DNA of 34,160 nt from an uncultured Saprospiraceae bacterium (GCA_937941095.1 CALDYJ010000151.1:1-34160); one strand, 5' to 3'. Positions 24,212 to 31,837 are shown, numbered from the stretch's first letter. Made by a program: numbers and translations. The notes: generated by a model not told the origin, from the letters alone.

Positions 24212-24778
24212 CTAATTAGTGGAATAAACCAAATTTTCAAAAGACCCGCTTATAGGAAGCTCTTCTGGATCGTCAATTCCAGTCTCAACCATAATCAAAT
24301 TAAAGTTACCAGAAATTGTTTTAGCCTCGTCATCACAAGACGTAATAGTTACGTGACCTCCGCCTGCTACATCTAGACTTTTCATTTTCTTCCCTTCACT
24401 GTTTTCGTATTCACAACCTCCATGATCGCAGATGACGAGAAATCCATTGTCAAAACAATTTTCTTCTATTACCTCCGCTTCGTAGCGTTCTATGCTTAAA
24501 CAAGAACCTACTCCACCAGGAAATAATTCCTGAACATAAATCGTCAACACTTCACCAGTTTCACTGGTACCTACAATTCCCAGATGATTAACATTCGCAT
24601 CAGAGGTGTAAGTCATTTTTGCTTCTATTGATTCCTGTGTTAAAGCAAAGTCTGTCCCGTCTAAAGACCAATTAAGGACATCAACAACTACAACTGGTTG
24701 CTCGCCATTATCGTCGTCACAAGAAAAGCAGAATGCGATGGAAAGGATTAGAAACAATCTTAATAAATGCTGAATCAT
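24212..24778 (-). CDS. Secreted lipoprotein, DUF6252-like, unknown function
   Basis: About 188 residues from the ATG at 24778; an in-frame TTG at 24814 is rejected because the ATG gives a clean signal peptide (MIQHLLRLFLILSIAFCFSC). The Cys is followed by acidic DDD, as in exported Bacteroidota lipoproteins. The rest is beta-rich with several Cys and ends with GNFNLIMVETG...SGSFENLVYSTN, resembling the small lipoproteins of this phylum that end in a GxF...F.nv.Y strand. It is convergent with the lipase, 16 bases apart, and not obviously tied to the lipid locus. Confidence 0.6.
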   Translation of the reverse strand: MIQHLLRLFLILSIAFCFSCDDDNGEQPVVVVDVLNWSLDGTDFALTQESIEAKMTYTSDANVNHLGIVGTSETGEVLTIYVQELFPGGVGSCLSIERYEAEVIEENCFDNGFLVICDHGGCEYENSEGKKMKSLDVAGGGHVTITSCDDEAKTISGNFNLIMVETGIDDPEELPISGSFENLVYSTN

Positions 24779-24877
24779 AAGTTTAAAATTTAAACCATAA
24801 TAGTTCTTTTTCAACTAAACATCAATTTATGATCCAGCTTTTATGTGTGTCATTTTACTTTCTGCAATCCAGTAAAC

Positions 24878-24997
24878 AAAAAAAAGTTCCTACACCCAAT
24901 TTGACGATGTAGGAACGTGCTAAACTATTTAGAAAACTAAGTACAAAAAATGCTATTCTTTGTAAGATTATGGGATAATAAGCGATATGCTCAAGGG
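24878..24997 (-). ncRNA. Candidate small RNA, copy 3 of the repeated family (minus strand)
   Basis: On the minus strand, TTAGTTTTCT with AAATAGTTTAG is followed by a perfect 9-bp hairpin (24886-24894 with 24908-24916, 13-base loop) and eight T. The possible 5' part holds CCCTTGAGCATAT, shared with the copy at 2881-2893. The loop lacks the CCTCC seen in copies 2 and 4. The terminator is firm; the transcript start is not. Confidence 0.4.
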
Positions 24998-25013
24998 ATT
25001 ATAAGTTTGATTT

Positions 25014-25155
25014 AAAAAATCCCTGCACCTAGGAGGGATTAAGGTGCAGGAAGATTAAACAAACATACTATGAGAAAACTATTCTCAATATATGCCTGTT
25101 TATTGTAATATGAAATGCCTTTTGTTGCAGTGGTACGAGCTAATTAAGGAACGGT
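25014..25155 (-). ncRNA. Candidate small RNA, copy 4 of the repeated family (minus strand)
   Basis: On the minus strand it begins near TATACCGTTCC, contains TAGTTTTCTCATAGTATG, and ends in a perfect 9-bp hairpin (25022-25030 with 25042-25050) and six T. The loop carries CCCTCCT. It is the closest relative of the copy at 13513-13632. A TTTTTG about 18 bp before TATACC may be its promoter. It starts some 58 bases after the stop of the histidine kinase gene. Confidence 0.5.
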
Positions 25156-25176
25156 ATAATTGAGCTATCAAACGGT
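25147..25176 (-). promoter_or_regulatory. Candidate LytTR-type direct repeat
   Basis: On the minus strand ACCGTTTGA (25168-25176) and ACCGTTCCT (25147-25155) are separated by 12 bp, giving a 21-bp period. Each matches 8 of 9 positions of the general LytTR consensus [TA][AC][CA]GTTN[AG][TG]. The repeat overlaps the presumed start of small RNA copy 4 and is downstream of the kinase gene whose partner is a LytTR regulator. Confidence 0.45.
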
Positions 25177-25212
25177 CAAAAATCTGACGAGAATTATCCC
25201 GAAAGTGTCGCT

Positions 25213-27117
25213 TTATTTGTACTTGAATTCTATTATTGGAATCATCAATTCAACTTTGGTACCCGAAGCTTGCCCATTTTCATCTTTCAAATCTATAATT
25301 TTAACACTGAGGTTGCTATTATTAAAACTCGACTTTAAAACTTCTAGTCTTTTCTGGGTGATGGCCGTTCCCATAGACCGATGTTTTTCATGATAACCTC
25401 CTTTTTGTTGAATAAGCATAGCCATTTCTCTACCGATCCCATTATCTTCTATGATGCATTTAATGGTTTCATCGTCATGATCTTGAAAAATGATTTTTAC
25501 TTTTCCATCCGTTCTCGTTCTAATGCCATGTTCTAATGCATTTTCTACGTATGGTTGTACAATCATACTTGGAAGACAAATTAGATCTTCTTCTAAATCC
25601 TCATCTACTTCAATTTCAAATTCCATTTGATCAGAATACCTTAATTTTTTATTGATGTCTAGGTATTCTTTCAAAAATTCAATTTCTTCTTCCAAGCTTA
25701 TCGATTCCATATCAGAATAATACAAGCTGTTTCTCATCAGGTTGGCAAATTGAGCTAGGTATCGGCCTGCTGTTTCTTTTTCATTACTGTTTATGAAATG
25801 TTGAATTGAGTTTAAAGCATTATGAATAAAATGTGGATTCATTTGTGCTCTCAGCGCTTTGAGCTGTAATCGATTTGCTTCTAATTTTAGAAGCTCTGAT
25901 TCTCTTTCACTTTTCTCGGTATTGTATTTTATTTGAAGCTCTGTTATTTGCTGGCTTTTTAATTCTTCAAAATATTCTTCCGAATAGTTTGTATGCATTT
26001 GTTGATATTTATAGGCCAATTCAAATTCCCCTCTTTCAGCGTAAAACGCAGCAATGCTTGAAAAAACAATGGATAAAATTTTGCTGTTTTCACTTTTCTT
26101 CGCAAGTTCATAGGCTTGAAGTAAATGGTCAGATTCTCTTTTTTTATTTCCTAATTTAGAAAAGGCTTGAGATTTCCAAAGTTGAATGTAAAAGAGGTTG
26201 GTATGATCTTCCTTGTTTAATTCTTTATAGATTTCTTCTGCAGTATCGTAATAATAAAGTGCATTTTTAAAATTATTATTCGTGAAAAAGCAATAACCTA
26301 AATTAGCGTAAGCACCAGCTCTGGCTGGTTTACTGCTGTCATCAATGATCTTAATGGATTTTTCAAAAAATATTTTTGCTTGTTCAAAATCTTCCAATGT
26401 CATACAAGCTAAACCCGTGTGGAGGTAATGCCAACTTAGACGTGTATGTATTTCATTCTTTTCAGAAATCTCTAAAACTTTGAGGTAAGATTGAAGGCTT
26501 TTCTTATGATCTCCATTGTGATCATATATATTTCCTAAACCGCTAAACAGGATTGTTTGAAAATAAGAATCTTTCACTTTAAGTGAATCGTGATCTTCAT
26601 ATATTTTGTCTGCTTCATTAAATAAAGAAATGGCCTTATCGTAATTTCCTTTCTTTACAAAAATGCTTCCTTCTCTTACCAACAGTCTCGCATTTAACAA
26701 TTCATCAGGAGCTGCTTTTAGTAATTGAATAATTTTATTGATGGCTTGATCGCAGGCATTAAACTTTTCAAGATTAATTAAAACGCCTAAATAATCGATA
26801 TGTATGGCAATTTGCTCTTTTATTTCCGAATGAATATCTACACTAGGAAGAATTTCTTCAAAATGTCGGAAGGCCTCTTTGTAATTGTAAAGTTGGTTTG
26901 AGACATTAGCTTTTCTGGTATGAAAAAGAATCTTTAGACCAATGTCTGTAGTGTTACTTAATAGCTCCTCGAGTAAGTCTATGATTTTACTTGCTTGGAG
27001 GGCATCTTTGTATAAATGGTCTTTTAGAAGTTTATCTAATTTTTGGGATTTAGCATGAATGGATCCAATATTTGGTGACTTCTGGGGAGTCAAATTTTTG
27101 ATAGAAATGCCTCTCAT
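25213..27117 (-). CDS. Cytoplasmic TPR-containing sensor histidine kinase (LytS-like His_kinase family)
   Basis: About 634 residues from the ATG at 27117. The in-frame ATG at 27144 lies inside a strong hairpin and is less likely. Residues about 30-390 are repeated TPR-like helix pairs (for example GNYDKAISLFNEADKIY, GDHKKSLQSYLKVLEI). A short coiled coil (395-425) leads to the His_kinase motif QMNPHFIHNAL (phospho-His429), then ENALEHG (525-531) and DNGIGRE (558-564) of the ATPase domain. There is no membrane segment, so it senses an internal signal, perhaps a bound peptide or protein. Its partner is the LytTR regulator at 27374-28135, and a Gly-Gly-leader peptide gene lies between them. Confidence 0.9.
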   Translation of the reverse strand: MRGISIKNLTPQKSPNIGSIHAKSQKLDKLLKDHLYKDALQASKIIDLLEELLSNTTDIGLKILFHTRKANVSNQLYNYKEAFRHFEEILPSVDIHSEIKEQIAIHIDYLGVLINLEKFNACDQAINKIIQLLKAAPDELLNARLLVREGSIFVKKGNYDKAISLFNEADKIYEDHDSLKVKDSYFQTILFSGLGNIYDHNGDHKKSLQSYLKVLEISEKNEIHTRLSWHYLHTGLACMTLEDFEQAKIFFEKSIKIIDDSSKPARAGAYANLGYCFFTNNNFKNALYYYDTAEEIYKELNKEDHTNLFYIQLWKSQAFSKLGNKKRESDHLLQAYELAKKSENSKILSIVFSSIAAFYAERGEFELAYKYQQMHTNYSEEYFEELKSQQITELQIKYNTEKSERESELLKLEANRLQLKALRAQMNPHFIHNALNSIQHFINSNEKETAGRYLAQFANLMRNSLYYSDMESISLEEEIEFLKEYLDINKKLRYSDQMEFEIEVDEDLEEDLICLPSMIVQPYVENALEHGIRTRTDGKVKIIFQDHDDETIKCIIEDNGIGREMAMLIQQKGGYHEKHRSMGTAITQKRLEVLKSSFNNSNLSVKIIDLKDENGQASGTKVELMIPIIEFKYK

Positions 27118-27134
27118 GATGATATAATTTGAAA

Positions 27135-27159
27135 AGGGCCGCATTAAAAATGCAGCCCT
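27135..27159 (-). terminator. Hairpin between the peptide gene and the kinase gene
   Basis: On the minus strand AGGGC-T-GCAT pairs with ATGC-G-GCCCT (a 10-bp stem counting a central T-G pair, loop TTTTA), followed by TTTTCAAATT. It lies 18 bases after the peptide stop and contains the first possible kinase ATG (27144). It may be a leaky terminator that sets a high peptide-to-kinase ratio. Confidence 0.6.
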
Positions 27160-27177
27160 GGTTTAACTTTGACAGGG

Positions 27178-27315
27178 TTATTGAGGTACAAAACCTCTAC
27201 AACCACCAAACCAAAAAAAGGATTTCTTTTGTCCTCCTCTGATTTTGCTTAACTCAGCATTATCAAGGACAAATAGATCTTTTCTTAAGTCGTCTAGCTT
27301 AGCAATTCTTCCCAT
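27178..27315 (-). CDS. Double-glycine leader peptide (bacteriocin- or pheromone-like)
   Basis: A 45-residue peptide from the ATG at 27315; a TTG 51 bases upstream extends the frame but has no support. Residues 1-28 look like a Gly-Gly leader: LDDLRKDLFVLDNAELSKIRGG, in part, with the usual hydrophobic spacing before LSKIRGG. Cleavage after GG would release a 17-residue core with aromatic residues, a second GG and one Cys (SFFWFGGCRGFVPQ). Such peptides are normally cut and exported by a C39-peptidase ABC transporter; none is in the window. Its position between a LytTR regulator and a His_kinase resembles Firmicutes peptide quorum-sensing operons. It could instead be a RiPP precursor or bacteriocin. 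The single Cys leaves room for dimer or thioether formation. Confidence 0.65.
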   Translation of the reverse strand: MGRIAKLDDLRKDLFVLDNAELSKIRGGQKKSFFWFGGCRGFVPQ

Positions 27316-27343
27316 AGTAAAGGATTTTCGCTTGTTATTTGTC

Positions 27344-27364
27344 AAAAAAACGGGCAATACGCCC
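27344..27364 (-). terminator. Short terminator after the LytTR regulator gene
   Basis: On the minus strand GGGC (27361-27364) and GCCC (27352-27355) flank GTATT and are followed by a run of seven T (27344-27350). It lies about 10 bases after the regulator stop, so the peptide gene may need read-through or its own promoter. The stem has only four G-C pairs, so termination may be partial. Confidence 0.5.
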
Positions 27365-27373
27365 AATGCTTCT

Positions 27374-28135
27374 TTATAAACCCATTTGTAAATCTTTCAA
27401 TTGCTGTATGAATGCAGGTCTTCGTCTTCTAGAGACTTCAATCTCCTGTCCGTCATCCATAATCAAATATCCTCCATCCCCTTTTACAAATTTTTGCATG
27501 TAGTTTAAATTGATGACATGCTTTTTATGCACTCTAAAAAAGTTTTTATCCTTTAATAAATCTGCATACCATTTGATGGTTTTAGAAATGGTGATTTTTT
27601 GTTTATTGGAAAGAAATATGTGGGTATAATTATCTTCTCCTTGTAATCTTTGAATGTCTCTGATGTTAACAAAGTAAATGCCGTCTACGGCTGAAATACT
27701 CATTTTTTCAAAGGCATTTGGATTATTGTAGTAATCCCTAAAGATTTCCAGTTTTTCATTTATTTGATCTTTATCTGCAGCTTTAATTCTGCTTACCGCT
27801 TCAATTAGCTTTTCAGAATCAATAGGCTTTAAGATGTAATCAATCGAACTGTATCTACAGGCTTGTACTGCATATTCTGAAAAAGCAGTTACAAAAATGA
27901 TGTTGAAATTGATGTCTTCTCTTTGATCTAAAAGATTAAAAATCAATCCATCTGATAACTGAACATCCATAAAAGCAAGATCAATCTTGGAACCAAGATT
28001 TTCAATTAACAGGTTACCTTCTGCAATGCTCTGGGCAGTTCCTAAAATCTCAACTTTAGGACAGTGTTCAGCAATAAGGTTTTTTAAATTTTTCAGGCTA
28101 TTCAGCTCATCTTCAATAATAATCGCTCTAATCAT
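27374..28135 (-). CDS. LytTR-family response regulator
   Basis: 253-residue transcription factor. Receiver domain about 1-120 with the acidic pair in IIIEDE (Glu8, Asp9), phospho-acceptor Asp57 in AFMDVQLSDG, VTAFSEYA and the conserved Lys in YILKPID. LytTR DNA-binding domain about 150-250 (ISAVDGIYFVNIRDIQRLQ, NKQKITISKTIKWYADLL, FRVHKKHVINLNYMQKF). It is the first gene of a minus-strand series regulator, peptide, kinase, and is the natural partner of the kinase at 25213-27117. LytTR proteins bind direct repeats about 21-22 bp apart; one candidate lies at 25147-25176. Confidence 0.95.
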   Translation of the reverse strand: MIRAIIIEDELNSLKNLKNLIAEHCPKVEILGTAQSIAEGNLLIENLGSKIDLAFMDVQLSDGLIFNLLDQREDINFNIIFVTAFSEYAVQACRYSSIDYILKPIDSEKLIEAVSRIKAADKDQINEKLEIFRDYYNNPNAFEKMSISAVDGIYFVNIRDIQRLQGEDNYTHIFLSNKQKITISKTIKWYADLLKDKNFFRVHKKHVINLNYMQKFVKGDGGYLIMDDGQEIEVSRRRRPAFIQQLKDLQMGL

Positions 28136-28166
28136 TACGGATTTTATTCTTTTAAATTAGATAATA

Positions 28167-28182
28167 CTACGTTTATACGTAG
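28167..28182. repeat. Inverted repeat upstream of the LytTR regulator gene
   Basis: CTACG (28167-28171) and CGTAG (28178-28182) form a perfect inverted repeat with a 6-bp spacer, about 32 bases upstream of the regulator ATG in the divergent region shared with the K+ channel. It could be an operator or a leader hairpin. Confidence 0.3.
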
Positions 28183-28356
28183 GTATAACACTGGTAGTTT
28201 ATCTCATTAGAATGTTTGTGGAAGGATCTCATTGATTGGATTGTAAAGATAGTAAAATTATTAATATAAGATAATTTTAAAGTGAAAAAGCTAAAATTAC
28301 TATAAATTGCAGCCTTAATGATAAAATCTACGTTTCATAAGCGTATTCTAATTTAA

Positions 28357-29256
28357 ATGTCAGAAGAAAAGAACATAAAAAAGTTAACTCCATTCAGAGA
28401 GAGGCTTTTTGAGATTATTTTTGAGGCCGATACTCCGAAAGGAAAGGCTTTTGATGTGATCCTTATGATATTAATTGTTGCTTCTGTTTTGGTTGTAATC
28501 ATAGAAACAGTCGAGGGTTGGTCACCTGCAGCCATTCAGGTTTTTCATGTTTTGGAATGGATTTTTACGATCGCTTTTACCATAGAGTACATTTTAAGGC
28601 TTTATGTGGTGTACAAGCCGATTAAATATGCAACTTCATTTTTTGGATTAATTGATCTTTTTTCAATTCTTCCTACTTACCTAAGTTTTTTCTTACCAGT
28701 TACTGCTGCTTTCATGAGTGTAAGAGCATTTAGACTCTTAAGAGTATTTAGAATATTCAAATTGGCTAACTTTTTAAAAGAAAGTAGATTTATTGTTGAT
28801 TCTCTCAAAAACAGTAGGCAAAAAATAGCTGTTTTTCTCACCTTCGTAATTCTCATGGTCATCATAGTGGGATCTATCATGTACGTGGTGGAAGGTGGTT
28901 ATGGTCAAAATGAACAGTTTTCTTCCATCCCTACCAGTATTTATTGGGCGATAGTTACGCTAACGACTGTGGGTTATGGAGACATTTCGCCTGTAACTGC
29001 TATGGGGCAATTTCTTTCCTCCATAGTGATGATTATGGGTTATGCAGTGATCGCAGTTCCAACTGGGATTGTCTCAGCTGAGATGGCATTTAATGGTAAA
29101 AAGAAAAAAGGAAAGAAAAAGGACAAAGAGCACATCAAGTTAAATACTCAAGTTTGTCAATCTTGCGGAGAAGATGAACATTCTGACGACTCATTCTATT
29201 GCAGAATATGTGGAACGAGTTTGCATAAGGATAATGAACCAAAAAAAGAGGATTAA
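28357..29256 (+). CDS. Voltage-gated potassium channel with C-terminal zinc-ribbon
   Basis: 299-residue inner-membrane K+ channel. Six membrane segments are visible; S4 carries a voltage-sensor pattern with a basic residue every third position (Arg123, Arg126, Arg129, Arg132, Lys135), followed by the pore with selectivity filter TTVGYGD (residues 203-209) and S6. After a Lys-rich stretch (246-256) come two CxxC pairs (CQSCG at 267-270 and CRICG at 282-285), a short zinc ribbon facing the cytoplasm. The body resembles Kv-type bacterial channels such as KvAP/KvLm. The tail is an addition that could tune gating or bind a partner. Its stop overlaps the convergent DoxX gene by 4 bases. Confidence 0.93.
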   Translation: MSEEKNIKKLTPFRERLFEIIFEADTPKGKAFDVILMILIVASVLVVIIETVEGWSPAAIQVFHVLEWIFTIAFTIEYILRLYVVYKPIKYATSFFGLIDLFSILPTYLSFFLPVTAAFMSVRAFRLLRVFRIFKLANFLKESRFIVDSLKNSRQKIAVFLTFVILMVIIVGSIMYVVEGGYGQNEQFSSIPTSIYWAIVTLTTVGYGDISPVTAMGQFLSSIVMIMGYAVIAVPTGIVSAEMAFNGKKKKGKKKDKEHIKLNTQVCQSCGEDEHSDDSFYCRICGTSLHKDNEPKKED

Positions 29257-29681
29257 AGCTTGGTTCTTTGCCGAACCTTTGTGGTGGCAAATAAACGTTT
29301 TATGCTATACTTCCCACTTCCGTTCACAATAATGATTAAAAGTCCACCCATTATAGCTATATTTTTCATAAAGCTTAAGCTTTGTACTCTTCTGATCTCT
29401 TCTGGATCATTCCAAAATGAATAGACAATGAAAGTGATGGGTACCCAGTAAAACAGCAAAAGAATGGCTCCAAATGAAGACCTGTAACCGATTAAAACTA
29501 GCGTACCTCCTATTAAAAGTAAGAAAATTGATCCATACATTAAGAAGTCTTGATTCCAAGATAAACCATAAGAACTCATGGTTTCTTTAGTCTGACCAAA
29601 GTAATAAATGGAATCATAGGCTTCAAATAAGAATATGAAAGCTATTAAAATTCTTCCCAGTAGATCGAGTGCATCTTTCAT
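29253..29681 (-). CDS. DoxX-family membrane protein
   Basis: 142 residues with four membrane segments (about 5-20, 45-64, 70-88 and 107-122). LLGRILIAFIFLFEAYD at the start and the layout of four helices fit the DoxX/DoxD-like family, whose members are often linked to quinone or redox functions, though most are uncharacterised. It begins 7 bases after the stop of the FAD dehydrogenase gene, so the two form an operon, consistent with a redox role. The end (SIKRLFATTKVRQRTKL) is basic and cytoplasmic. Confidence 0.75.
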   Translation of the reverse strand: MKDALDLLGRILIAFIFLFEAYDSIYYFGQTKETMSSYGLSWNQDFLMYGSIFLLLIGGTLVLIGYRSSFGAILLLFYWVPITFIVYSFWNDPEEIRRVQSLSFMKNIAIMGGLLIIIVNGSGKYSIKRLFATTKVRQRTKL

Positions 29682-29688
29682 ATAATTA

Positions 29689-31260
29689 TTAAGCTTTTTG
29701 GGGATTGCTTTTTACAAATTCACTTACTGCAATTGCTACATTCTGTCCATCCAAAGCCGCGGATACAATTCCCCCTGCATATCCTGCTCCTTCCCCACAA
29801 GGAAATAATCCGCTGAGCTGTTCATTCATAAAGTTATCTTTATTTCTTGGAATTTTTATAGGGGAACTGGTTCTACTTTCAGTTCCAATAACATTGGCCT
29901 CATTCGTATAATAGCCATTCATTTTTTTTGAGAATACTTTGATCCCTTCTCTCAAATGCTGATAGATACTTGCTGGCAATAAAGCGTGCAAGTCCGCACT
30001 GTACAAACCAGGAATATATGAACTAGCGGACAAGCTTGAAGATGATTTTCTATCTACAAAATCAGTTAATCGTTGGGCTGGAGCTTTTTGAGAACCATCT
30101 CCATTATTAAATAGTTTTTGCTCCACCTGTTTTTGAAATTCCAAGCCTTTAAAGGCATTGAATTGTTCAAACTTTTTTAAATGTTTTTCGCCTACTTCTG
30201 TTACTGTACCAGCATTTGCAAAAGCTGAATCCCTTCGAGATAAGGACATACCATTTACCACTATTTCTCCAGGCGCAGTAGCTGCTGGAACCACCAGACC
30301 ACCTGGACACATGCAGAAAGAAAACACTCCCCTGCCATTGGCCTGGCAGCTCAAGCTGTAAGATGCGGCAGGTAAATTTTCTTCTCTTTTCTCTTGCCTG
30401 TATTGTATTTTATCAATCAGAGATTGAGGATGCTCAATTCGGACGCCAAGGGCAAAAGGCTTGAAAGCTAAGGCAATATTATTTTTGTCTAAGATTTTAA
30501 AAACATCACGGGCAGAATGGCCTGTTGCTAGAATTAAAGTCTCCGCAATAATTTCTTTTGAGCCGTTCACAACAATCCCTTTGAATGCACCATTGGATAT
30601 AATCAAATCTGTCATCAAATGTTCAAAATAAATTTCTCCGCCTTTAGCTAAAATGGTTTCCCTCATTTTCGCAATAATTTGTGGCAGTTTATTTGAACCA
30701 ATGTGCGGGTGAGCATCAATGAGTATATCACTGTTGGCTCCATGAGCTACAAGCGTCTTCAGGATATCGCTAATTTTTCCTCTTTTATAAGATCTAGTAT
30801 ATAATTTTCCGTCGGAATATGTACCTGCTCCTCCTTCTCCAAAGCAGTAATTTGATTGTGGATCTACGATTCCTTCTTGCTGGATAGCTTTTAAGTCTCT
30901 TCTTCTCAATCTAACGTCTTTCCCACGCTCAAAAAGGATGGGTTTAAGTCCTAGGCTAATTAATTTTAAAGCTGCAAAATAACCAGCCGGTCCGGCTCCT
31001 ACTATGATTACTTCTTTAGCATCATTGGTTAAGCTGTTGTAGTTAAGTGAAATGTCTTTTTCTTCTTCATCGTAAAAACCAACTCTGAGGACATAAACTG
31101 GTTGGGAGAACCTAGCATCAATGGATTTTTTATTGATTTTCCAAGCGACAAAATCATTTATTTTGAAGAATGCTTTATTGCATGCTTTTTTGAGGATTTT
31201 GTCTTCATCATGGATTGATGAAGGATTTACACGAACTTCTACCTCTTTTAATAATGCCAT
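29689..31260 (-). CDS. FAD-dependent dehydrogenase of the COG2509 type
   Basis: 523-residue cytoplasmic flavoprotein. An N-terminal alpha/beta region (about 1-78) is followed by the FAD-binding motif VIIVGAGPAGYFAALKL (Gly88-x-Gly-x-x-Gly93) ending in FERG, then SNYCFGEGGAGTYSDGKL, a typical block of this uncharacterised dehydrogenase group, LATGHSARDVF in the middle, CMCPGGLVVPAA (with a Cys-x-Cys) and a C-terminal GEGAGYAGGIVSAALDG. Full length for the group. Reaction and substrate are unknown; some relatives are linked to thiol or quinone redox chemistry. Cotranscribed with the DoxX gene and perhaps with the secreted protein gene 35 bases upstream. Confidence 0.9.
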   Translation of the reverse strand: MALLKEVEVRVNPSSIHDEDKILKKACNKAFFKINDFVAWKINKKSIDARFSQPVYVLRVGFYDEEEKDISLNYNSLTNDAKEVIIVGAGPAGYFAALKLISLGLKPILFERGKDVRLRRRDLKAIQQEGIVDPQSNYCFGEGGAGTYSDGKLYTRSYKRGKISDILKTLVAHGANSDILIDAHPHIGSNKLPQIIAKMRETILAKGGEIYFEHLMTDLIISNGAFKGIVVNGSKEIIAETLILATGHSARDVFKILDKNNIALAFKPFALGVRIEHPQSLIDKIQYRQEKREENLPAASYSLSCQANGRGVFSFCMCPGGLVVPAATAPGEIVVNGMSLSRRDSAFANAGTVTEVGEKHLKKFEQFNAFKGLEFQKQVEQKLFNNGDGSQKAPAQRLTDFVDRKSSSSLSASSYIPGLYSADLHALLPASIYQHLREGIKVFSKKMNGYYTNEANVIGTESRTSSPIKIPRNKDNFMNEQLSGLFPCGEGAGYAGGIVSAALDGQNVAIAVSEFVKSNPQKA

Positions 31261-31295
31261 GTAGGCAAAGATACTCTTATGGTGTTAAAGGGGGC

Positions 31296-31736
31296 TTAGT
31301 CTTTCTTATTTTCTCTTATGGAAGCAGAAACGCCAGTCTTTACTAATTTATCTCCAGAGATTGTATAATCTTCAGGATAATAGACAACGGTATTGACAAA
31401 TTCGTAACATTCTCCCTTCTTTGTTCTGATGGGTTTGCGATCCATTTTTATAGAACTTAAAATAAAATCATTTCCACTCGCTTCTCCTACAACGTCATAT
31501 CTCCCGTTTTCTAAGTAATACTTAAATACTGCAGGAGAGGCATCATGTAATTGAACGGTCGTTTCTGTAAGGATTGTATTGCCTTCCCACTGTTCAAAAG
31601 TATGTTCTCCATATATATTTAACTGGATAGATGCTGCGGCTTCTACTTCGAAAGATTTGTGGATAATCTTCTCGTGCTGTGCTTGTAGACCTATTGAAAA
31701 TAGGCAAAGCATTAAGATTGCTATTAATTTATTCAT
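31296..31736 (-). CDS. Small secreted protein, paralogue of the gene at 31878
   Basis: 146 residues with a signal peptide ending GLQAQ. The mature part is beta-rich and begins KIIHKSFEVEAAASIQLNIYG, TFEQWEGNTILTETTVQL, VFKYYLENGRYDV. The same order (KTLVKSFNLNGNTTVDLQFAG, VEVEEWNNDIMRVQMTI, LKSLIKAGRYNI) occurs in the protein at 31878-32315, so the two arose by duplication. The pattern (F..n....v.l...g...v..W....i......) resembles the start of DUF4097-type beta-helix adhesins, but the protein is far shorter. Function unknown; periplasmic or secreted. Confidence 0.6.
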   Translation of the reverse strand: MNKLIAILMLCLFSIGLQAQHEKIIHKSFEVEAAASIQLNIYGEHTFEQWEGNTILTETTVQLHDASPAVFKYYLENGRYDVVGEASGNDFILSSIKMDRKPIRTKKGECYEFVNTVVYYPEDYTISGDKLVKTGVSASIRENKKD

Positions 31737-31801
31737 TAGTGTTGTGTAAGTTCTGGTTGTGTTGCTTCCAAATTATTAAGATTCGACGTCAAAAGCAAAT
31801 T

Positions 31802-31837
31802 AAAAAAGGGTATGACTAAAATTTAGTCATACCCTTT
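31802..31837 (-). terminator. Intrinsic terminator between the two small secreted protein genes
   Basis: AAAGGGTATGACTAAA (31805-31820) and TTTAGTCATACCCTTT (31822-31837) are perfect complements around one base. On the minus strand T-rich sequence follows, 40 bases past the stop of the gene at 31878. The symmetry lets it act on both strands. Confidence 0.85.

Larger units (their letters stand above)
24779..25212. other. Gene-free region with two tandem small RNA candidates
   Basis: No coding frame of credible length. It contains, reading on the minus strand, a LytTR-like direct repeat, small RNA copy 4 with its terminator at 25014-25050, and small RNA copy 3 with its terminator at 24878-24916. 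The region follows the stop of the histidine kinase gene at 25213. Confidence 0.6.

Noticed and set aside
24886..25050. Hairpins at 24886 and 25022 as terminators of the histidine kinase transcript only
   Set aside because: One terminator would suffice; each is preceded by the same conserved box found at two unrelated sites, which a simple terminator does not need.
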